The translations under genes and the position numbers were made by a program. This document shows positions 50,351 through 58,267 of a DNA stretch of 64,000 bases, piece by piece (the first letter of the stretch is position 1; each line of letters opens with the position of its first letter). The stretch lies in contig CAWGGX010000007.1 of the NCBI GenBank assembly GCA_963822215.1, positions 682,001 through 746,000 of the forward strand. Direction: 5' to 3'. The notes under the pieces are model-generated. The model searched no databases. It was not told where the DNA came from and worked only from the letters and a program-made list of their open reading frames with translations. This DNA comes from Roseiarcus sp963822215. Its GTDB lineage: Bacteria; Pseudomonadota; Alphaproteobacteria; Rhizobiales; Beijerinckiaceae.

Positions 50351-51004
50351 CTAGGAGGATTGCGCCGCGCGATCCAGCCCCAGGAGCCGCCGTAAGGCGG
50401 CGACGAGCCGCGCGAACCAGCCTTGGGACGCCCGCGCCGAGCTCCGCGGAGCGGGCGCGGCGGTCTGCGGAGGGAGCGCAGCGGCTGGCGAAGGCGCCGC
50501 TGCGGCCGGCCGAGGGAGCGCTACGGCCGGCGCCGCCTCGGACGCCGCGACTGGCGCCTCAGCGCGGGCGACCGCTTCGGCAAAGGCTTGGAAGAACTCG
50601 CCCGCGAGCTTCTTGGCGGTCGCGTCGATCAAGCGCCCGCCGAGCTGCGCGAGCTTGCCGCCGATCTGCGCGTCGACGACATAGTGCAGCAGCGTCGCGT
50701 CCGGCCCGTCAGGCGAAAGCGCGACCGTGGCCCCGCCCTTGGCAAATCCAGCGGGGCCGCCCGAGCCTTCGCCGGAGATGCGGTAGCCGTTCGGCGGATC
50801 GAGGTCCGACAGGGTCACCTTGCCGGAAAACTGCGCCTTGACTGGCCCGACCTTGACCACGACCGCGGCGACCATGTCGGTCGGCGAAGACATCTCGAGG
50901 CTCTCGCAGCCCGGAATGCATTGTTTGAGGATCTGCGGATCGTTCAGCGCCGCCCAGACTTTCGCCTGTGGCGCGGGCACGCGTTGCGTCTCGTCCATGC
51001 GCAT
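50351..51004 (-). CDS. coxG: CO dehydrogenase accessory protein CoxG (SRPBCC fold)
   Basis: 217 residues. The first 150 are a START/SRPBCC lipid-binding-like domain (RVPAPQAKVWAALNDPQILKQCIPGCESLE, KVGPVKAQFSGKVTLSDLDPP, GGRLIDATAKKLAGEFFQAF), the CoxG hallmark. Then come an Ala/Pro linker and a C-terminal amphipathic helix (WFARLVAALRRLLGLDRA) suited to membrane docking. Known role of the family: anchoring CO dehydrogenase and carrying quinone at the inner membrane. It is the last gene of the cox cluster; a second in-frame ATG lies two codons in. Confidence 0.92.
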   Translation of the reverse strand: MRMDETQRVPAPQAKVWAALNDPQILKQCIPGCESLEMSSPTDMVAAVVVKVGPVKAQFSGKVTLSDLDPPNGYRISGEGSGGPAGFAKGGATVALSPDGPDATLLHYVVDAQIGGKLAQLGGRLIDATAKKLAGEFFQAFAEAVARAEAPVAASEAAPAVALPRPAAAAPSPAAALPPQTAAPAPRSSARASQGWFARLVAALRRLLGLDRAAQSS

Positions 51005-51022
51005 CGGAGCGATCCCTTCAGG

Positions 51023-51208
51023 TCAGCGGGCGGCGTGACGGATCGGTCCGAACAGCTCCATGCCGAATCCGGCGGCATGATGGCCGTTCAGGCAGCAGTC
51101 CGGCACGAGGAGCGCGGCGAAGGCCAGCGCGAGGGCGGTCCAGACCGCGAGGCTCGAGGCGGCGACGTGAGGCCGAGGCGACGGGGCGGCAAGCGCGAAG
51201 GCGGTCAT
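51023..51208 (-). CDS. Small single-span membrane protein between coxF and coxG
   Basis: 61 residues. The ATG overlaps the coxF stop in ATGA, and the stop is 18 bp before coxG, so it sits tightly in the operon. One hydrophobic segment (SSLAVWTALALAFAALLV) is followed by PDCCLNGHHAAGFGMELFGPIRH, with a CC and HH pair. No family recognised. The position and translational overlap support a real gene; the Cys/His content could suit metal or membrane contact, which is only inference. Confidence 0.55.
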   Translation of the reverse strand: MTAFALAAPSPRPHVAASSLAVWTALALAFAALLVPDCCLNGHHAAGFGMELFGPIRHAAR

Positions 51209-52044
51209 GGCGTGACTCCTGACGAGTTTTCGGCCCCGGCGCCCGGCCTTTCCGGGCGGCGGCGGACGGCGGTCATTTCGGCGAGGATAGAGAGCGCGAT
51301 CTCTTCCGAGGTGACGGCGGCGATGTCGAGGCCGGCCGGCGCCTTGACGTCTGCGAGCGCTTCGGCCGCAACGCCCTCGGCGGCGAGATCGCGCCTCAGC
51401 GTTTCCGCCTTGCGCCGCGAGCCGACGAAGGCGCGGTAACGTGCCGGCATGGCGGCCGCGGCCTTGAGCGCGGCGCGGTCCCCCGCTCCTTGAGTCGAGA
51501 CGACGACGAAAGCCTCGGTCCCCGTAGATGGGGGCGGCGCAAGCCCTTCGATTCGCTGCGGGCCCTGCGGGAACCGGTCGAGATCGCCGGTCGGAGCCGC
51601 GACCGTCACGGAATAGCCGAAAGCCGGGGCGATCGCGGCCAGAGCGACCCCGACGGGCGAGGCGCCGAGGATCAGAAGCCTCGGCTTCGGCAGCACCGGC
51701 TCGACGAAAATGTCCATCGTGCCCTGGCTCGGGCAGGCGTTCTTGGCGAACAGGACGCCGTCCTTGTCCTCACCCGGCGCGACGCCGAGCGCGTCGAGCC
51801 CGTCCTGCGGCGCGATCGAGACCAGCCGCGATCGGCCGTCGATCAGGCACTGCCGCGCCGCCTTCACCACCGCGGCCTTGGTGCAGCCGCCGCCGATCCA
51901 GCCCTCCTCAATCGCGCCGTTCGGCGTAATCAGCGCCTTGGCCCCGGCCTTGGCGGCGGTGATCGACAGGGTCCGAACGACAGTCGCCATGGCGAAGGCT
52001 TCGCCTTTGGCTTCATGCGCGGCGGCGCGTTCGAGAACGCCCAT
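51205..52044 (-). CDS. coxF: CoxF, XdhC-family CO dehydrogenase maturation protein
   Basis: 279 residues. The N-terminal XdhC/CoxI domain (AFAMATVVRTLSITAAKAGAKALITPNGAIEEGWIGGGCTKAAVV) binds or delivers molybdenum cofactor in related systems. The C-terminal Rossmann half (PRLLILGASPVGVALAAIAPAFGYSVTVAAP) follows, then VVVSTQGAGDRAALKAA. ATG 52044 shares a base with the coxE stop (TGATG); the longer upstream frame overlaps coxE and is a shadow. Position directly after coxE matches coxF of Oligotropha. Confidence 0.9.
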   Translation of the reverse strand: MGVLERAAAHEAKGEAFAMATVVRTLSITAAKAGAKALITPNGAIEEGWIGGGCTKAAVVKAARQCLIDGRSRLVSIAPQDGLDALGVAPGEDKDGVLFAKNACPSQGTMDIFVEPVLPKPRLLILGASPVGVALAAIAPAFGYSVTVAAPTGDLDRFPQGPQRIEGLAPPPSTGTEAFVVVSTQGAGDRAALKAAAAMPARYRAFVGSRRKAETLRRDLAAEGVAAEALADVKAPAGLDIAAVTSEEIALSILAEMTAVRRRPERPGAGAENSSGVTP

Positions 52045-53225
52045 CAGAGCCTCGCGAGATAGGTTTCGAGCCGGGCCAGACTGGCGAGATCGTGCGCCGG
52101 AGCGAACAGATCGACGAAGGGCAGCGCGGCCTGCATGCCGCGCGCGACCGGGGCGAAGCCCTCGCGCCCGGTCAACGGATTGAGCCAGACGATTCGCCGG
52201 CAGCGGCGGCGAAGCGCGCGCATCTCGGCCGCGAGCCGTTCCGGCGCGCCCGTGTCGTAGCCGTCGGAAAAGATCATTACGCACGTGCGCGAATGGATCG
52301 CGCGCTTGGCGTGGGCGCGATTGAACTCGGCCAGGCAGTCGCCGATCCGGGTGCCGCCGCCGACCCCCGGCGCCATCAGCGACAGCCGGTCGAGCGCGCG
52401 CTGCGGATGGCGCTCGCTCAGCGCCGAGGAGATATGCGCAAGCCGCGTGTGGAAGAGAAAGGCCTCGGACTCGCGGAAGGTCTGCGCAACCGCATGGAGG
52501 AAGCGGGTGAAGACCGAGAGATAGAGCTCCATCGAACCGGAGGCGTCGAGCAGCGCGACGAGGCGCAACGGCCTCGGCTTGCGGCGGCGGAACTTGAGGT
52601 CGATCGGCTCGCCGCCGCGCGCGACCGAGCGGCGCGCGATGGCGCGCAGATCAAGGCGAGCGCCTCGGCGGCGCGCGCGGTCCCGACGCGAAAGCCGCGT
52701 GCGCATGGCGCGCGCAAGACGTTCGGCGAGCGCGAGGACTTCGGCGCGCTCGGCCTCGCCCGTTAGGCGAGCGAAGTCCTTGTTCGACAGCGCCTCGTGC
52801 GCCGAGGCCCCACGCTCGCGCCCGCGCCCTTCGGCGGCAAGCCCCTCCGGCGTGTCCGCCGAGGCGATCTCGCCGAAAGGCTCCGCGCCGCCGCCCGACG
52901 CCGCGCCAAGGCGAGGCGAGCGGCCGGCCCGAGCGCCGCTCGTCTCGGCCCGCACCGCGCGCTTAACGCCCCGACCGCGCCAGAAGGCGTCGAACAGGTC
53001 GTCGAAGCGTTGAAATTCGTGACGATCGGAGGCGAACAGCGCCTTCAGCGCGCCGCGTAGACGCTCCGGACGATCGGCCAGCGGGCTCGCGATCAGCCGC
53101 CCCGCATCGCCGGTCTCGGCGCGGCCGACCGCGAAGCCGGCCTCGCGCAGCTTGTGGACGAAGCCCGCCACCCGGCGGCGCATGCCGAAGCCGAGCGTGG
53201 TTTCCGGTTTCGGGCCGGTGCTCAC
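52044..53225 (-). CDS. coxE: CoxE, VWA-domain protein for CO dehydrogenase maturation
   Basis: 393 residues. It starts at GTG 53225 inside a GTGA overlap with coxD. The N-terminal region (GFVHKLREAGFAVGRAETGDAGRLIASP, HEFQRFDDLFDAFWRGRG) is typical CoxE. The C-terminal von Willebrand A domain contains VALLDASGSMELYLSVFTRF, a MIDAS motif DxSxS variant, then VGGGTRIGDCLAEFN and MIFSDGYDTG. With CoxD it forms a MoxR-VWA chaperone pair needed to build the Cu-S-Mo site. Confidence 0.92.
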   Translation of the reverse strand: MSTGPKPETTLGFGMRRRVAGFVHKLREAGFAVGRAETGDAGRLIASPLADRPERLRGALKALFASDRHEFQRFDDLFDAFWRGRGVKRAVRAETSGARAGRSPRLGAASGGGAEPFGEIASADTPEGLAAEGRGRERGASAHEALSNKDFARLTGEAERAEVLALAERLARAMRTRLSRRDRARRRGARLDLRAIARRSVARGGEPIDLKFRRRKPRPLRLVALLDASGSMELYLSVFTRFLHAVAQTFRESEAFLFHTRLAHISSALSERHPQRALDRLSLMAPGVGGGTRIGDCLAEFNRAHAKRAIHSRTCVMIFSDGYDTGAPERLAAEMRALRRRCRRIVWLNPLTGREGFAPVARGMQAALPFVDLFAPAHDLASLARLETYLARL

Positions 53226-54112
53226 GCCGCCCTCCCGGCAAGGCGGGCCGTCACTTCCGGCGTCACGCGCGCGCGATCTTCGTGTGTCTTGAGCATGGCG
53301 ACGAGCGTCGCATGGACGATTTCGGGCTCGGCGGAAAGGTCGTGGACGCCGAGCCCGGCCAGCGTCGCCGCCCAGTCGAGCGTCTCGGCGACGCCAGGCG
53401 TCTTGCGCAGTTCCTCCTTGCGCAAGGCCGCGACCATGCGGGCGACCTGCAGCGCGAAAGCGGCGTCGATTCCCGGCTGGCGGGCGCGCAGGATCGCCGC
53501 TTCCCGGTCGACGTCGGGAAAGTCGAGATAGTGATAGAGGCAACGGCGGCGTAGCGCGTCACTGAGTTCCCGCGTGCCGTTCGAGGTCAGCACGACTCGC
53601 GGGATCGAAACCGCCTTGACAGTCCCGTATTCGGGAATGGTGATCTGGAAGTCGGACAGCAGTTCGAGGAGAAAGGCCTCGAACTCCTCGTCGGCGCGGT
53701 CGACTTCGTCGATCAGCAGAACCGGCGAGGACTCGCGCCGGATCGCCGCCAACAGGGGTCGCTCCAGCAGATAGGCCTCGGAGAAAATCCGCGCCTCGAT
53801 CGCCTCAGGGCTCTCGCCCGAGCCCTCGCGCGCCTTGATGGCGATGATCTGGCGCTGATAGTTCCATTCATAGAGAGCCGAACTCGCGTCGAGCCCCTCG
53901 TAGCACTGCATGCGGATGAGCTCGGCGCCGTGCACAAGCGCCAGCGCCTTGGCGACCTCGGTCTTGCCGACGCCGGCCTCGCCTTCGATCAGCAGCGGAC
54001 GCTTGAGAAAGTCCATCATCCACAGTGCGGTCGCGAGGTCGCGGTCGGCGACGTAGCCGACTTCGGCGAGGCGTGCGGCGATGGTTTCGCGCGGGATGGA
54101 GGCTAGGGGCAT
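53222..54112 (-). CDS. coxD: CoxD, MoxR-type AAA+ ATPase
   Basis: 296 residues. Walker A GEAGVGKTEVAKAL (about residue 43), Walker B VLLIDEVDRADEEFEAFLLELLSDF, sensor 1 LTSNGTRELSDALRRRCLYHYLDFP with arginine-finger region. MoxR-family AAA+ ATPase that in Oligotropha is required for copper and sulfur insertion into the CO dehydrogenase active site. A 184-bp repeat-bearing gap separates it from coxL; it overlaps coxE. Confidence 0.94.
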   Translation of the reverse strand: MPLASIPRETIAARLAEVGYVADRDLATALWMMDFLKRPLLIEGEAGVGKTEVAKALALVHGAELIRMQCYEGLDASSALYEWNYQRQIIAIKAREGSGESPEAIEARIFSEAYLLERPLLAAIRRESSPVLLIDEVDRADEEFEAFLLELLSDFQITIPEYGTVKAVSIPRVVLTSNGTRELSDALRRRCLYHYLDFPDVDREAAILRARQPGIDAAFALQVARMVAALRKEELRKTPGVAETLDWAATLAGLGVHDLSAEPEIVHATLVAMLKTHEDRARVTPEVTARLAGRAA

Positions 54113-54296
54113 CGGGTAGTCGGCGCGCTCGACATAGGCTTGCGCTTGCTCTCCCTCACCCGGCGGCCCATAGCCCGTCGAAAGACGGGCGTCCTGACGG
54201 ACGCCCTACGGGCCGCCACCCTCTCCCCGAGGGAGAGGGGCGTCCCCTTCCCCCTCGGGGGGAAGGGGGCGCGAAGCGCCGGATGAGGGGACGCCC
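54113..54296. repeat. Palindromic repeat between coxL and coxD
   Basis: Nested hairpins: CCGTCGAAAGACGGGC (near 54176), CGTCCTGACGGACG, CTCTCCCCGAGGGAGAG and CCCCTTCCCCCTCGGGGGGAAGGGG. CATAGCCCGTCGAAAGACGG matches, inverted, the sub-repeat at about 6731-6753 in REP copy A. It could limit readthrough from coxMSL into the accessory genes. Confidence 0.65.
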
Positions 54297-56720
54297 TCAT
54301 TCGTGCAACCCCAGCTTCTCCGCCGCGAGCCAGGTTCGATAGGCGTCGTGCGGCATCGGAATATGGGTCGAGCCGAGGAACTTGAAGGCGTCGTTCACCG
54401 CGTTGGCGAAACAGGGCACCGAGCCGACGTTCGGGCTCTCGCCGACGCCTTTGGCGCCGATCGGGTGATGCGGCGAGGGCGTAACCGTATAGTCCGTCTC
54501 CCAGTGCGGCGTCTCGACGGCGGTCGGCAGGAAGAAGTCCATCAGCGAGGCGCCCTTGACGTTGCCATACTCGTCGTAGGCGATCTCCTGACCCATAGCG
54601 ATCGCGTAGCCCTCGGTGCAGCCGCCGTGCACCTGGCCCTCGATGATCATCGGGTTGATACGGGTTCCGCAATCGTCGAGCGCATAGAAGCGCCGCACCT
54701 TGTGGGCGCCGGTGTCGACGTCGATGTCCATCACGCAGACGTAAGCGCCGAACGGATAGGTCATGTTCGGCGGATCGTAGTAACTGACCGCCTCGAGCCC
54801 CGGCTCCATCCCGGGCGGGACCTTGTTGTAGGCCGCCCAGGCGAGCTGGCTCATCGTCTTGAAAGCCTCCGGATTGCCCTTCACCCGGAACCGATCGACG
54901 TCCCATTCGAGGTCGTCCTCGTGCACTTCCAGCATGTAGGCCGCGATCATCTGCGCCTTGGCCTTGATCTTGCGCGCCGCCATGGCGATCGCCGCGCCGG
55001 CCACCGGCGTCGAGCGCGAGCCGTAGGTGCCGAGGCCGTAGGGAGCGGTGTCGGTATTGCCCTCCTCGACTGCGATGCTGTCGGACGGGATGCCGATCTC
55101 GGTCGCGATGATCTGCGCCCAAGTCGTCTCGTGGCCTTGGCCCTGGCTCTTGGTGCCCATCCGCGCGATGGCGCGGCCGGTCGGATGGACGCGGATCTCG
55201 CAGGAATCGAACATCGCGATCCCGAGAATGTCGCAGTTCTTCGAGGGGCCGGCGCCGACGATCTCAGTGAAGAACGAGACGCCGATCCCCATGAGTTCGC
55301 GGGTCTCGCCGCGCCTGAACGCCTCCTGGCGCGCCTTCTGCTCCTCGCGCAGCTTGCGATATTCGGTCGCCTCGAGCGCCTTCTGCATCGCCGTGTGATA
55401 GTCGCCCGAATCGTATTCCCACCCCAAGGCGGATTGATAGGGGAACTGCTCGCGCTTGATGAAATTCTTGATTCGGAAGTCGACCGGATCGAGCCCCAGT
55501 TTCCGCGCCATGATGTCCATCGCGCGCTCGATCGCATAGGCGGCCTCGGTCACCCGGAACGAGCAACGGTAGGCGACCCCTCCCGGCGCCTTGTTGGTGT
55601 AGACCCCGTCGACTTCGAGATGCGCGACCGGGAAATCGTAAGAGCCGGTGACGATATTCGAAAAGCCCGCGGGCCACTTCGACGGATCGGCGCAGGCGTC
55701 GAACGCGCCGTGGTCGGCGAGAATGTGGACGCGAAGAGCCGTGACGCGGCCGTCGCGGGTCGCGGCGATCTCGGTCGTCATGTGGTAGTCGCGGGCGAAC
55801 GATGTGGTCGACAGGTTCTCGATCCGGTCCTCGACCCATTTGACCGGCAGGCCGGTCACGATCGAGGCGACCGCGGCGCAGATGTATCCCGGGTAGGCGC
55901 CGACCTTGTTGCCGAAGCCGCCGCCGATATCGGGCGAGATCACGTGGATCTTCTGCTCCGGCAAGCTGGCGATCAGCGCGACGACGGTGCGGATGACGTG
56001 CGGCGCCTGGAACGTGCCGTAAATCGTCAGATCCCCGGTGATCTTGTTGAAACTGCAGACCGTCTGGCAGGTTTCCAGCGGGCAGGGGTGGACGCGCTGG
56101 TAGCTCAGCAGGTCCTTGGTCGCCACATCCGCCTTGGCGAAAGCCGCGTCGGTCAGCTCGCGGTCGCCGACCGCCCAGGTGAAGATGTGGTTGGGATGCT
56201 TGCGGGGCCCGTGCGCCCCCTCGGTTTTGTCCTTGATGTCCTCGCGCAGGACAGGAGCGTCCGGCGCCATCGCCTGGAACGGATCGACGAGCGCCGGCAA
56301 TGGCTCGTACTCGACCTCGATCAAGTCGGCGGCGTCCGCCGCGACGTAGCGGTCGGTCGCGACGACGAAGGCGATCTCCTGGTTCTGGAACAGGACCTTG
56401 CCGTCGGCGAGCACCATCTGCACGTCGCCGGCCAGCGTCGGCATCCAGGCCAGCTTGACGGGCTTGAGGTCCTCCGCGGTCAGCACCGCAACGACGCCGG
56501 GCAGCGCCTTGGCCTTCGACGTATCGATCTTGAGGATGCGGGCATGGGCGTGGCTCGAGCGGTGGAAGTCGCCATGCAGCATGCCGGGCAGTTTGATGTC
56601 GTCGACGTAATTGCCCTTGCCCTGGATGAAGCGCACGTCTTCGACGCGCTTGCGCTTGCACCCAAGGCCCTGGAGACCTTCGGCGCGTTCGAGTGAGGAG
56701 GGGACGGTCGGAGCGTTCAT
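54297..56720 (-). CDS. coxL: Aerobic CO dehydrogenase large subunit, form I
   Basis: 807-residue molybdenum subunit that oxidises CO to CO2. The active-site loop reads VAYRCSFR at about 382-389, with the Cys (about 386, equivalent to Cys388 of the Oligotropha enzyme) that carries the Cu-S-Mo bridge. This is the form I signature; form II has AYRGAGR. Other landmarks: QVHPCPLETC-like YQRVHPCPLETCQTV, SPDIGGGFGNKVG (pterin contact) and GAKGVGESPNVG with the catalytic Glu. ATG 56720 overlaps the coxS stop (ATGA). Length equals the characterised enzyme. Confidence 0.97.
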   Translation of the reverse strand: MNAPTVPSSLERAEGLQGLGCKRKRVEDVRFIQGKGNYVDDIKLPGMLHGDFHRSSHAHARILKIDTSKAKALPGVVAVLTAEDLKPVKLAWMPTLAGDVQMVLADGKVLFQNQEIAFVVATDRYVAADAADLIEVEYEPLPALVDPFQAMAPDAPVLREDIKDKTEGAHGPRKHPNHIFTWAVGDRELTDAAFAKADVATKDLLSYQRVHPCPLETCQTVCSFNKITGDLTIYGTFQAPHVIRTVVALIASLPEQKIHVISPDIGGGFGNKVGAYPGYICAAVASIVTGLPVKWVEDRIENLSTTSFARDYHMTTEIAATRDGRVTALRVHILADHGAFDACADPSKWPAGFSNIVTGSYDFPVAHLEVDGVYTNKAPGGVAYRCSFRVTEAAYAIERAMDIMARKLGLDPVDFRIKNFIKREQFPYQSALGWEYDSGDYHTAMQKALEATEYRKLREEQKARQEAFRRGETRELMGIGVSFFTEIVGAGPSKNCDILGIAMFDSCEIRVHPTGRAIARMGTKSQGQGHETTWAQIIATEIGIPSDSIAVEEGNTDTAPYGLGTYGSRSTPVAGAAIAMAARKIKAKAQMIAAYMLEVHEDDLEWDVDRFRVKGNPEAFKTMSQLAWAAYNKVPPGMEPGLEAVSYYDPPNMTYPFGAYVCVMDIDVDTGAHKVRRFYALDDCGTRINPMIIEGQVHGGCTEGYAIAMGQEIAYDEYGNVKGASLMDFFLPTAVETPHWETDYTVTPSPHHPIGAKGVGESPNVGSVPCFANAVNDAFKFLGSTHIPMPHDAYRTWLAAEKLGLHE

Positions 56721-57247
56721 TCGGCGGCTTCCCTGAATTCCAGACCGCTAAGCTTTGCGGCGGCGTATTGGATCGCCCTGACGATGTTCTGATAGCCGGT
56801 GCAGCGGCAGAGGTTCCCGGATATGCCCATCCGGATCTCGGCCTCGCTCGGGTTCGCACTTTCCTGCAGGAGCCTATAGGCGCGCATGATCATGCCGGGC
56901 GTGCAATAGCCGCACTGGAGCCCGTGCATCTCGCGGAAGCCTTCCTGGAGCGCATGCAGAGTTCCGTCCGCGGCGGCCATGCCTTCGATAGTGACGACCG
57001 TCGCGCCCTCAGCCTGGATGGCGAACATCGTGCAGGACTTGACCGACCTGCCGTCGACGTCGACCGTGCAGGCGCCGCAATGCGAGGTGTCGCAGCCGAT
57101 GTGCGAGCCGGTCAGGTTCAGATGCTCGCGCAGATAGTGGATCAGCAGCGTGCGCGGTTCGACCTCCGCCGAGACCGCCCGGCTGTTGACGGTCATCGCC
57201 ACGTTGACCTTGGCGACCTTGATTTTGGGAATTTCGACCTCGGCCAT
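56717..57247 (-). CDS. coxS: Aerobic CO dehydrogenase small subunit, [2Fe-2S]
   Basis: 176 residues. The N-terminal plant-type cluster is bound by Cys52, 57, 60 and 72 (GCDTSHCGACTVDVDGRSVKSC), and the C-terminal cluster by Cys112, 115, 147 and 149 (QCGYCTPGM, NLCRCTGY). Electrons flow from the Mo site through these to FAD in CoxM. Start ATG 57247; an internal Met18 would give a length closer to most CoxS proteins. It lies 12 bp after coxM. Confidence 0.97.
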   Translation of the reverse strand: MAEVEIPKIKVAKVNVAMTVNSRAVSAEVEPRTLLIHYLREHLNLTGSHIGCDTSHCGACTVDVDGRSVKSCTMFAIQAEGATVVTIEGMAAADGTLHALQEGFREMHGLQCGYCTPGMIMRAYRLLQESANPSEAEIRMGISGNLCRCTGYQNIVRAIQYAAAKLSGLEFREAAE

Positions 57248-57259
57248 GTCCGTCTCGTT

Positions 57260-58123
57260 TCAGGATGTTGCGCGAGCGAAGGCGCGCTCGAGCGCCCGGC
57301 GCGTCGTGACTCCGGCCATTTTGGTCCGGTATTCCGCCGAGCCGCGGCCGTCCTCGGCCGGAGCGGCGATCGCCTCGACGGCGTCTGCAGCCTGCCTGAG
57401 GCCTTGGCTGCCGAGCGCCGTTCCGATCACCGCCTGCGACGCGTCCGCGGCGAACATCGGCCGGTCGGCGACATTGGTGAGCGCAATCGCGCAGGTCGCG
57501 ACGCGGCCGCCCAAGACCGTCATCACGACCGCCGCCGCGGCGGTGGCGTAATCGCCGACTTTCCGCTTCAGCTTCTCGTAAGCCCAGCCGTGCGGCTTTG
57601 GCGGCGCGGGAATGCGGATCGCGGCAAGGATCTCGTCGGACTGAAGCGCGGTCTCGTAAATTCCCAGGTAGAAGTCGCGCGCCGCGACTTGGCGCTCGCC
57701 CGCCGGCCCTCTGAGGACGTAGGTTGCGCCCAGCGCCATCATGAGCGCCGGCATGTCGTTGCCGGGGTCGCCGTTGGCGGCGTTGCCGCCGATGGTGCCC
57801 AAGTAGCGCACCTGTGGGTCGGCGATCTGCCGGGCAGCCTCCCGAAGGATCGGGACCCGTTCGGTTAGCGTGTCGCTCGCGATCACTTCGTGCTGGGTCG
57901 TCATGGCGCCGATCGCGATCTCGGCCCCGTCCGCCCGCACGCCCTTGAGCTCCGTGACGCCGCCGAGGTCGATCAGATGGTTTGGCTGGGCGAGCCGCAG
58001 TTTCATCATGGGAATGAGGCTGTGCCCGCCCGCCAGCACGCGAGCGTCATCGAGACGGCCGAGCAAGGCGACGGCTTCCCCGAGGCTGGACGGGCGGTGA
58101 TATTCGAACGATCCAGGGATCAA
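57260..58123 (-). CDS. coxM: Aerobic CO dehydrogenase medium subunit, FAD-binding
   Basis: 287 residues. TTG 58123 is chosen because the product then begins (M)IPGSFEYHRPSSL, matching the known CoxM N-terminus; the open frame extends 18 codons further upstream. FAD motifs AGGHSLIP (about 32) and TIGGNAANGDPGNDMP (about 111), and KRKVGDYATAAAAVV, are intact. It transfers electrons to the quinone pool. First structural gene of the enzyme, 144 bp after coxC. Confidence 0.96.
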   Translation of the reverse strand: MIPGSFEYHRPSSLGEAVALLGRLDDARVLAGGHSLIPMMKLRLAQPNHLIDLGGVTELKGVRADGAEIAIGAMTTQHEVIASDTLTERVPILREAARQIADPQVRYLGTIGGNAANGDPGNDMPALMMALGATYVLRGPAGERQVAARDFYLGIYETALQSDEILAAIRIPAPPKPHGWAYEKLKRKVGDYATAAAAVVMTVLGGRVATCAIALTNVADRPMFAADASQAVIGTALGSQGLRQAADAVEAIAAPAEDGRGSAEYRTKMAGVTTRRALERAFARATS

Positions 58124-58267
58124 GCGCGCCTCCCGAGCGGGCGGAGTCCGGATTCGACCGATCCAACCGCAACTCAAGGAGGCCGGGCTTTGCGCCGCAC
58201 AATCAATCGCCGCTGAACCGCCGGCCGATCTATGCGCACGACCGAGCGGATTCTCGCACGAAATGCG

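Noticed and set aside
51205..52044. XdhC assignment (xanthine dehydrogenase maturation)
   Set aside because: No xdhA/xdhB nearby; the position between coxE and coxG identifies it as coxF.
54303..56696. 797-codon plus-strand frame opposite coxL
   Set aside because: Arg/Asp-rich shadow with no family features; coxL is unambiguous.
54297..56720. Form II CO dehydrogenase-like/xanthine oxidase family assignment
   Set aside because: The active-site loop is VAYRCSFR, not AYRGAGR.
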